Of a stretch of 19,618 nucleotides of DNA, positions 14,581-19,618 are shown one piece after another. Position 1 is the first letter of the stretch. Each line of letters starts with the position of its first letter. Origin of the DNA: CAYJLC01 sp044426345 (GTDB lineage: Bacteria; Bacillota; Clostridia; Oscillospirales; Butyricicoccaceae); contig JAWXUP010000051.1 in NCBI GenBank assembly GCA_044426345.1, positions 1-19,618 on the forward strand. The letters run 5' to 3'. The translations under genes and the position numbers were made by a program. The notes under the pieces are model-generated. The model searched no databases and was not told the DNA's origin. It worked only from the letters and a program-made list of their open reading frames with translations.

Positions 14581-14882
14581 TATCGAAAAATTGGCAAGCT
14601 AAAAAATATAGCACAAAAACAAAGCTTACCTTAACCTTAAAATAAAATTTGAATGCACACACTAGCAAAGTAAAAATTTTTCAGAGAAAAATTATTTACG
14701 CAGCGGACTTAAACGGCTCGCTGATAAAACAAGCTGTGTTTTCGTCTTTTGGATACTTTTGTACGCACAAAAGTATCAGCCACGCGGAGAGCGACTGCCG
14801 AGAAAAAATATAGCACTAGCAGTAAGTGGTAGAGGCTGAAAAATAAAAAAATGGTATATTTAGAAAATGAGTTTTTCGACAA
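14581..14882. repeat. Dispersed structured repeat, copy B
   Basis: About 302 bp aligning along its whole length with copy A (2741-3054), from TATC to TTTCGACAA. The central part (AAAAATTTTTCAGAGAAAAA onward) is nearly identical. Hairpin 1 is unchanged; hairpin 2 (14752-14777) has a different stem, where G-C pairs of copy A are T-A pairs. The closing stem is weakened (GCTC 14716-14719 with GAGC 14789-14792). As in copy A, a terminator begins about 5 bp after the element. The preceding 14510-14580 holds nothing recognised. Confidence 0.85.
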
Positions 14883-14887
14883 ATAAA

Positions 14888-14917
14888 AACGATGTGAAAT
14901 TTTCACATCGTTTTTTT
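14888..14917. terminator. Bidirectional terminator between repeat copy B and glycerate kinase
   Basis: Perfect 12-bp inverted arms AACGATGTGAAA (14888-14899) and TTTCACATCGTT (14901-14912) with T runs on both strands (seven on plus, TTTTTATTT on minus). It lies directly after the glycerate kinase stop on the minus strand. Confidence 0.93.
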
Positions 14918-16054
14918 CTATAAACTCTGACCAATTTTAATTATTTTAAACATACGTTCAAGCGTTGAAAATGCTAGTTCGTGTGCATTATTAATAGCTT
15001 TGTCGATATCCATAACGCCATTTACGGTAGTAATAATGCTTGTAATACCATAATCATACATAGCCTCTGCGTTTTTACCCATAGAACCAACTATAGCAAC
15101 GCAAGGAATATTTTGCTCTTTACAAGCTCCACCAACACCAGCTGCAACTTTGCCGAATGCAGATTGGAAATCCATCATACCTTCACCTGTGATTGCAAGG
15201 TCAGCACCGTTTAGATGTTCTTTTAAAGATACGATGTCGATGATTGTTTCAACACCAGACTGCATTTTTGCATTTGTAAAAGCTAAAAGACCAGCTCCTA
15301 AACCACCAGCTGCGCCAGCACCTTTGATAGATTTAATATCTCGACCAAGTTTTTCTTCTAAAACTTTCGCATAATGTGACATACCATCTTCTAAAATGTC
15401 GATATTGTTGTCAACTGCACCTTTTTGTCTGCCGAAAACATAAGTTGCACCAGTTTCGCCTAAAAGTGGGTTTGAAACATCGCTCATAATTATCATTTCG
15501 GTATCTTTTATGCGAGGGTCAACGTTACTATCGTCAAAATCTGCGATTAATTTGAAATTTTGTGGAATAGGGTTTACTTTTTCACCGTTTTTATCTATAA
15601 AATCAATACCAATTGCACTTGCAAAGCCAATGCCACCGTCATTTGTAGCACTACCACCTATGCCGATATAGATTTTTTTCGCACCTTTATTTATAGCATC
15701 TAAAATCATTTCGCCAGTTCCGTATGTATTTTGAGCGAAAATATCTCTCTCGTCATCAGTGACCAAGGTAATACCAGATGCTGATGCCATTTCCATAATA
15801 GCGTTTGTGCCACCAAAAAATCCATAATTTGACTGAATTTTTTTGCCTAAAGGATTTGAAACGGTTGCGATTTCGGCAGTACCATTTAGTGCATCTAAAA
15901 CGCTTTCAACAGTGCCTTCGCCACCATCTGCCATAGGTACTTTTATAATTTCAACATCACCTAAGATTTTTTTTGCTGCAGTTTCGGTAATATCACAAAT
16001 GTTTTGTGCAGATAAAGACCCTTTAAACGAGTCGGGTGCTACTACTATTTTCAT
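14918..16054 (-). CDS. glxK: Glycerate kinase (GarK/GlxK family)
   Basis: 378 aa, full length for the glycerate kinase family that phosphorylates D-glycerate with ATP, normally at the 2-hydroxyl. Landmarks: VVAPDSFKGSLSA at the N-terminus, VPMADGGEGTVESVLDA, GTGEMILDAI, the Gly-rich IGIGGSATNDGG near residue 135, GAGAAGGLGAGLLAF, and DLAITGEGMMDFQSAFGK. Start ATG 16054 has AAAGGAA about 9 nt upstream. It is monocistronic: consensus promoter at 16138-16166 and a strong terminator at 14888-14917. Product would enter lower glycolysis; no tartronate-semialdehyde or glyoxylate genes are nearby. Whether 2-phospho- or 3-phosphoglycerate is made cannot be decided from the sequence; the symbol garK would be equally valid. 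Confidence 0.92.
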   Translation of the reverse strand: MKIVVAPDSFKGSLSAQNICDITETAAKKILGDVEIIKVPMADGGEGTVESVLDALNGTAEIATVSNPLGKKIQSNYGFFGGTNAIMEMASASGITLVTDDERDIFAQNTYGTGEMILDAINKGAKKIYIGIGGSATNDGGIGFASAIGIDFIDKNGEKVNPIPQNFKLIADFDDSNVDPRIKDTEMIIMSDVSNPLLGETGATYVFGRQKGAVDNNIDILEDGMSHYAKVLEEKLGRDIKSIKGAGAAGGLGAGLLAFTNAKMQSGVETIIDIVSLKEHLNGADLAITGEGMMDFQSAFGKVAAGVGGACKEQNIPCVAIVGSMGKNAEAMYDYGITSIITTVNGVMDIDKAINNAHELAFSTLERMFKIIKIGQSL

Positions 16055-16137
16055 AATGTAATTTCCTTTCGTTTAGCATTGCTAATCATAGTTAATTTTC
16101 TAATATTTTGATATAAAAAAATGTTTTATTATTAAAA

Positions 16138-16166
16138 ATTATATCATTAAAGGTAGAAAATGTCAA
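16138..16166 (-). promoter_or_regulatory. Consensus sigma-A promoter of glycerate kinase
   Basis: Minus strand: TTGACA (16166-16161), exactly 17 bp, TATAAT (16143-16138). Both hexamers are perfect consensus. The leader to ATG 16054 is about 77 nt with no obvious structure. Confidence 0.9.
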
Positions 16167-16218
16167 TTTAACTAATTGATATGAAATTACATCAAAAGCA
16201 AAATAATATAAAATATTT

Positions 16219-16995
16219 TTAGCAAACTTTCATTTCTAAACGAAGTCTATCAGCTAATATTGAGATGAATTCAGAGTTGGTCGGCTTGCCTTTTGAAGTT
16301 GAAATTGTATAGCCGAAAATTTGCTGTAATTTTTCAACATCACCTCTATCCCAAGCAATTTCGACAGCGTGACGAATTGCACGTTCGACACGAGAAGATG
16401 TGGTTTTAAACGTTTTTGCGACTGTTGGATATAAAATTTTCGTAACTGAATTTATAATTGTCATATCGTTTATAGTAAGCGTTATTGCTTCACGAAGATA
16501 ATGATAGCCCTTGATGTGAGCAGGAATTCCTATGTCGTGTATTAAATTTGTTATGCGAATTTCCATATCAAGTTCTTTTGAAATTGGAGCAACACTAGCT
16601 TCGGCTATTTTTGCTTCATTGCTTATGCTTGACAAAACTTTGTCTGCTAAAGTTTCCGGATTGAAAGGTTTTAACAGAAAATAGTCAACTCCGAGGTTTG
16701 TACACTCTGATAAAATATCAGAACTCGAAAAAGATGAAACAACGAAAATCTTTGCTTTTTTAGGCAGGGAAAGTGATGATAGTGATTTTAATGCAGAAAG
16801 TCCGTCAATTTTAGGTAAAATTGCATCTGTAATTATAAAATCAGGATTAAATTGTACGGCTTTATCTATTAAATCTACGCCGTTGGATACACTTGAAACA
16901 ATGTGGATATTGCTAGAAAATCTAAATTCTGCCTCTATATCGGCACGAAATTTTGCGTTGTCATCTGCTATAAGCACTGTGATAATTTTACTCAT
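16219..16995 (-). CDS. spo0A: Sporulation master regulator Spo0A
   Basis: 258 aa from ATG 16995, preceded by AAAGGGAG; an upstream in-frame ATG (17040) is inside the leader. Receiver domain 1-120: acidic pocket Asp11-Asp12, phosphoacceptor Asp57 (FIITDAILPKIDGL), Ser87/Ser88 at the switch position, Lys109 in LLKPF. The DNA-binding domain (about 140-258) is diagnostic of Spo0A: GIPAHIKGYHYLREAI, SRVERAIRHAVEIAWDRGD, and GYTISTSKGKPTNSEFISIL. Phosphorylated Spo0A controls entry to sporulation and stationary-phase programmes by binding TGTCGAA-type 0A boxes. In many Clostridia spo0A follows spoIVB; here it has no sporulation neighbour. It has its own promoter and two 0A-box-like sites upstream. 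No clear terminator is seen in the 164-bp gap to glycerate kinase. Confidence 0.95.
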   Translation of the reverse strand: MSKIITVLIADDNAKFRADIEAEFRFSSNIHIVSSVSNGVDLIDKAVQFNPDFIITDAILPKIDGLSALKSLSSLSLPKKAKIFVVSSFSSSDILSECTNLGVDYFLLKPFNPETLADKVLSSISNEAKIAEASVAPISKELDMEIRITNLIHDIGIPAHIKGYHYLREAITLTINDMTIINSVTKILYPTVAKTFKTTSSRVERAIRHAVEIAWDRGDVEKLQQIFGYTISTSKGKPTNSEFISILADRLRLEMKVC

Positions 16996-17078
16996 AAAAT
17001 CTCCCTTTTTCCTTCTTACATTTTGAGTTGTGATTTTCAAACTAAACGTATTGTGTGTTATTGGATAGCCTGAATTAA

Positions 17079-17099
17079 TTGAGCCCTCTTTATGCTCAA
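17079..17099 (-). other. Small hairpin in the spo0A leader
   Basis: Perfect 6-bp arms TTGAGC / GCTCAA (17079-17084 with 17094-17099), 9-nt loop, starting about 9 nt after the predicted transcription start of spo0A. It has no T run on the minus strand, so it is not a terminator; it could stabilise the 5' end of the message or be an operator. Confidence 0.35.
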
Positions 17100-17114
17100 A
17101 ATAACTTATGTATA

Positions 17115-17143
17115 ATTATAACACTAAGTTACAAAAAATTCAA
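17115..17143 (-). promoter_or_regulatory. Sigma-A promoter of spo0A
   Basis: Minus strand: TTGAAT (17143-17138), 17 bp, TATAAT (17120-17115). Start of transcription near 17108 would give a leader of about 113 nt before ATG 16995. Confidence 0.75.
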
Positions 17144-17233
17144 TAAATATTCATTAAAAAACATAAAAAAATTTTTGATAAAAAAGCAAAAATTGTATAT
17201 AAAATAAAAAGGAAAATACTATATTAGACGGTA

Positions 17234-17290
17234 TTCGACAGCGAAAAGTTATATTTTTCGCAAATAATTCAGTGAGTATAAAATTCGACA
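17234..17290 (-). promoter_or_regulatory. Two candidate 0A boxes upstream of spo0A
   Basis: TGTCGAA on the minus strand occurs at 17240-17234 and 17290-17284, exactly 50 bp apart, matching the Spo0A consensus TGNCGAA. Between them lies a perfect 7-bp dyad GCGAAAA / TTTTCGC (17241-17247 with 17255-17261). The nearer box is about 90 bp upstream of the -35 element, compatible with activation or repression from a distance. The same heptamer also occurs elsewhere in the window, so only the pairing and position are suggestive. Confidence 0.4.
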
Positions 17291-17343
17291 AAATAAAAAA
17301 ATAAAATACATAAAGTAAATAATTATTCTACAAAATGTATTTT
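17290..17343 (-). terminator. A/T-rich terminator-like hairpin after the aldo/keto reductase gene
   Basis: Minus strand: 9-bp arms AAAATACAT / ATGTATTTT (17343-17335 with 17311-17303 in plus coordinates), a 23-nt loop, then a T-rich tail (17302-17290). Low stem G+C makes it weak. Confidence 0.4.
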
Positions 17344-17354
17344 ATTCTTCTACA

Positions 17355-18554
17355 CTATCTGTTTTTACGCATAAATTTTGCGGCTATCTTTGTACCTGTA
17401 AGATAAATCGGCGTTTCTAGATTTTTGTGTACGAGTTTTAAATTTTTACGGATTTCTATATGCTGAGGGCAAGCTTTTTCGCATTTTCCACAACCTATGC
17501 AAGTTGATGCCCACGAAGGCTTGTCGCCATCGTAATTTATGCCAACTGACTTTAGATAAAAAATATCGCTAAGACGAGATTTGAACATACTTTTATTATT
17601 AAGCGCCTTGAATGCGTTTGGAATATCAATACCAGCAGGGCAAGGAAGACAATATTCACAACCTGTGCATTTTACAAGCATTAGTTTATTATAAGTATCG
17701 CGAACATTGGAAATAATACTTTTTTCTTTGTCTGTCATAGAATTTGGCAGAGAATTAGTTGCAGTTTCTATATTTTCTTTAACTTGCGATTGTGAATTCA
17801 TACCAGAAAGAACCATTGTTACTTGATTATGGTCGAAAACCCAGCGTAGCATCCAGTCAGCGGGCTGACGTTTTATATCGGCAGTATCGTACAACTTTTG
17901 CACTTCTTTTGGGATTTTGCCTACGAGTGAGCCACCTCGAAGTGGTTCCATTATAAAGACACCTAAACCCATTTGGTGAGCTAAATTTATGCCACGTATA
18001 CCAGCTTGGTAATTCTCGTCTAGAATATTGAACTGAACTTGACAAAAATCCCAATCATAGCTATTTATTATGTGTTCAAAATCCTCGTAACTGCTGTGAA
18101 AAGAGAAACCCATATTGCGTATGCGACCACTAGATTTCAAATTATTCATAAAATCAATTATGCCAAGGTCAACCATCTTGTCAAAGGTTCTTCCGTCTAG
18201 CGTGTGGAGTAAATAATAGTCGATTACATCTACATTTAATTTTTTTCGTTGTTTTTCAAAGATTTCTTCAAATTGAGATGTTTTATTAACTAAAAAACAA
18301 GGCATTTTAGTCGCAATATTAACTTTTTCGCGATAACCATCTATTAAAATATGTTTTCCTAGAAAGTTTTCGCTTTCACCAACGTGGTAGAACCAAGCTG
18401 TGTCTAGATAATTAACACCATCATCTATTGCTTGTAATACTTGACTTTTTGCAGTTTCAACGTCGATTTTTCCGAACTTTGTTTGAAAACGCATACAGCC
18501 ATAGCCTAAAATTGAAAGTTTTTCGCCTGTTTTTGGTATTTCTCTATATTGCAT
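17355..18554 (-). CDS. Aldo/keto reductase with C-terminal 4Fe-4S ferredoxin domain
   Basis: 399 aa. Residues 1-270 are an aldo/keto reductase barrel with the catalytic tetrad Asp51, Tyr56, Lys83 and His117 (YLDTAWFYH, IATKMP, LLHTLDG). The C-terminal part carries two Cys clusters, CTGCEYCLPCP and CIGCGKCEKACP, which form a ferredoxin-like domain with one or two Fe-S clusters. This fusion (COG1453) is common in anaerobic Clostridia; it is thought to link NAD(P)H or ferredoxin to carbonyl reduction, with substrate unknown. Its ATG shares a base with the stop of the upstream metallopeptidase gene (TAATG), and GGGAGA serves as ribosome site, so the two are co-translated. Confidence 0.93.
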   Translation of the reverse strand: MQYREIPKTGEKLSILGYGCMRFQTKFGKIDVETAKSQVLQAIDDGVNYLDTAWFYHVGESENFLGKHILIDGYREKVNIATKMPCFLVNKTSQFEEIFEKQRKKLNVDVIDYYLLHTLDGRTFDKMVDLGIIDFMNNLKSSGRIRNMGFSFHSSYEDFEHIINSYDWDFCQVQFNILDENYQAGIRGINLAHQMGLGVFIMEPLRGGSLVGKIPKEVQKLYDTADIKRQPADWMLRWVFDHNQVTMVLSGMNSQSQVKENIETATNSLPNSMTDKEKSIISNVRDTYNKLMLVKCTGCEYCLPCPAGIDIPNAFKALNNKSMFKSRLSDIFYLKSVGINYDGDKPSWASTCIGCGKCEKACPQHIEIRKNLKLVHKNLETPIYLTGTKIAAKFMRKNR

Positions 18555-19084
18555 TAAATTGATCTCCCTAATTCTTTTATCATTGCAATCCTATTTTTAT
18601 AATTTGGAATATATTTTTCAACTATTACATAAAAATTTGAGCTATGATTTTTCTCTAAAATATGTGCAAGTTCATGCACGACAACGTAATCTATCAAATC
18701 TTTAGGTAAAAGCATTGTTTTATATGAAAAGCAAAGGCTATTTTTATAGCTACAGCTACCCCAACGAGTTACGGCAGAAGTTATTTTTAAACCTGTAGAT
18801 TTAACACCCATAATTTGTTCGAAATAGGCAACACGCTCGCTGATATAAATTTTGCCTTCAACTTTAATATGTGCAATGTCTTCGTCAGTTAAAACTACGC
18901 GATGTTCGTTTGCGATAGAAATTTGAGCGTATTGCTTTTGAATCCACTCGGTGTGACTTAGCACGAAATCTTCTATATATTTTCGGCTTGCACGTTTTGG
19001 AGCTCTAACTATTATTTCAAGGTCACGAGTAACGCTGAGCGAAATGCTTTTGCGATTACTATAGATTATTTTCAATTCTTTCAT
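18554..19084 (-). CDS. YgjP/SprT-type metal-dependent hydrolase (DUF45)
   Basis: 176 aa, somewhat shorter than the usual 230-residue YgjP proteins, mainly at the N-terminus. The zinc peptidase motif HELAH is at 137-141 with Glu138 as catalytic base and a following His147 (KNHSSNF) in the place of the third ligand. Upstream RWGSCS (107-112) is the hallmark WGSC motif of the family. The N-terminal half has the RKSISLSVTRDLEIIVRAP pattern of DUF45. Cytoplasmic; biological substrate of this family is not established. Start ATG 19084 has AAGGAG 7-8 nt upstream. It forms a two-gene operon with the aldo/keto reductase. The gene start is only about 65 bp from the repeat element at 19151, so its promoter must lie in or beside that element. 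Confidence 0.9.
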   Translation of the reverse strand: MKELKIIYSNRKSISLSVTRDLEIIVRAPKRASRKYIEDFVLSHTEWIQKQYAQISIANEHRVVLTDEDIAHIKVEGKIYISERVAYFEQIMGVKSTGLKITSAVTRWGSCSYKNSLCFSYKTMLLPKDLIDYVVVHELAHILEKNHSSNFYVIVEKYIPNYKNRIAMIKELGRSI

Positions 19085-19150
19085 TTTATGCTCCTTAAAA
19101 TATTTGTATCTATATATGTATAGGATTTTCGTATGGTTATATTTATAGTG

Positions 19151-19320
19151 TTGTAGGGGCGATCATTGGTCGCCCGTCATACCGATGCGTCCGTTTTGAT
19201 TTATAATCTGTGCAGATTTTATTAACGGGACGTCGAGGACATCGTCCCCTACAGGGTGCATTGTTTTTAAATCGTGATGTGTTGTTGTGTGTCACGGGCG
19301 AACCCTGTTCGCCCCTACAA
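19151..19320. repeat. 170-bp palindrome-ended intergenic element (MITE/REP-like)
   Basis: Ends are perfect 12-bp inverted repeats, TTGTAGGGGCGA (19151-19162) and TCGCCCCTACAA (19309-19320); with mismatches the similarity extends to about 32 bp. Each end also contains its own hairpin (GGGCGA/TCGCCC at the left; GGGCGAA/TTCGCCC 19296-19302 with 19308-19314 at the right). A third hairpin GGGACG/CGTCCC (19227-19232 with 19243-19248) is internal. CCCCTACA followed by a GGTGCATT stretch occurs twice (about 19246-19262 and 19313-19328). No transposase and no clear target duplication were seen. Confidence 0.75.
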
Positions 19321-19347
19321 GGTGCATTATTTTTTTCGTATAAATAA

Positions 19348-19536
19348 ATTTGCAACACCGTACCAAACTTGCGTGGCACGAATAACGTAAGTTCAAGCAC
19401 CGAAATAGGCAACTACGTGGTCGAGAAAATTTACCAATACCATTGCATAAGCGATAGCGAGTTGGAGTACGAGTGGTTAGGCGAACGGATGCCGGATTGC
19501 GTACAACAAATAAAAACACCACGCCCCAGATTTTGA
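19348..19536 (+). pseudogene. Start-less open frame of 62 codons, likely coding remnant
   Basis: Between two repeat elements an open frame runs from just after a TAA (19345-19347) to TGA 19534-19536. Its translation looks protein-like, for example NNVSSSTEIGNYVVEKIYQY and ELEYEWLGERMPDC, with balanced charged and hydrophobic residues. There is no ATG until residue 46, and no ribosome site. The stretch is visibly richer in G and C than the surrounding genes. I do not recognise the protein. It could be a fragment of a transferred gene or a sequence carried with the adjacent repeats. The minus-strand open frame over the same bases is basic, Arg/Thr-rich and less credible. Confidence 0.35.
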
Positions 19537-19618
19537 TAAATCTTTTCGCAAAAAGATTTCGTCTTTTGGATACTTTGGGACGTCCCAAAGTATCAGCCAC
19601 GCGGCGAGCGAAAGAACG
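19537..19618. repeat. Dispersed structured repeat, copy C (cut by window end)
   Basis: From the TTTCGTCTTTTGGATACTTT region (about 19557) to the window end it matches the core of copy A almost exactly, including GCCACGCGGCGAGCGA. Hairpin 2 (19569-19594) is a perfect 26-bp palindrome. Upstream the sequence differs from A and B, but a hairpin stands at the same place: arms AAATCTTTT / AAAAGATTT (19538-19546 with 19551-19559). The remainder lies outside the window. Confidence 0.8.

Noticed and set aside
14709..14906. Minus-strand 65-codon open frame in repeat copy B
   Set aside because: Same reason as for copy A; it also runs through the bidirectional terminator.
17041..17354. Small gene in the gap upstream of spo0A
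   Set aside because: Frames are short and A/T-rich with no ribosome site; the region is explained by promoter, 0A-box-like sites and a weak terminator.
19143..19412. Minus-strand 89-codon open frame over the inverted-repeat element
   Set aside because: Lies almost wholly inside a palindromic element and contains repeated NNAPCRG peptides that mirror the DNA repeats.
19292..19600. Minus-strand 102-codon open frame across the end repeats
   Set aside because: Arg/Thr/Ser-rich translation crossing three different sequence blocks, no ribosome site; the plus-strand frame 19348-19536 is more protein-like.

Overview
The window looks like a chromosomal segment from an uncultured, low-GC, probably anaerobic and possibly spore-forming Firmicute (Clostridia). 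Evidence: strongly A/T-rich sequence (roughly one third G+C by eye), a clear Spo0A, Firmicute-type zinc ABC and LplABC/YtcP-type sugar transporters, a ferredoxin-like aldo/keto reductase, and dispersed intergenic repeats of the kind seen in gut Clostridia. No rRNA, tRNA, CRISPR array, transposase or phage gene was seen.

Layout. (1) 1-2739, plus strand: the 3' part of a znuA/adcA-type zinc lipoprotein with a 42-bp tandem repeat encoding a His/Asp/Glu metal loop, then znuC, znuB and a small Cys-Cys lipoprotein, closed by a terminator. (2) 2741-3258: copy A of a dispersed, structured repeat, a near duplicate of the preceding terminator, and a strong promoter. (3) 3259-5138: a two-gene cassette, an ImmA/IrrE-like protein whose HExxH zinc site has become QSxxH, overlapping a class III nucleotide-cyclase-like protein with an unknown C-terminal domain. 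This is the most interesting part of the window. (4) 5327-12418: a carbohydrate-uptake locus: membrane-bound AraC-type sensor/regulator, solute-binding lipoprotein, two permeases, and a TIM-barrel sugar isomerase/epimerase. No ATPase is encoded, so a shared MsmX-like ATPase elsewhere is inferred. (5) 12437-14509: a YeiH-family transporter (minus) divergent from a LysR regulator (plus). (6) 14581-14912: repeat copy B and a bidirectional terminator. (7) 14918-19084, all minus strand: a glycerate kinase with a consensus sigma-A promoter, spo0A with a good promoter and two upstream 0A-box-like sites, then an aldo/keto reductase translationally coupled to a YgjP/SprT-type metallopeptidase. (8) 19085-19618: a palindromic element with 12-bp perfect inverted ends, a less A/T-rich 62-codon open frame without a start, and the beginning of repeat copy C.

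Two themes deserve follow-up. The cyclase plus dead-peptidase pair resembles a signalling or conflict module, but no cyclic-nucleotide effector is visible and its function is unknown. The three-copy repeat keeps its hairpins by compensatory changes, including one hairpin with entirely different sequence, which suggests selection at RNA or DNA-structure level.
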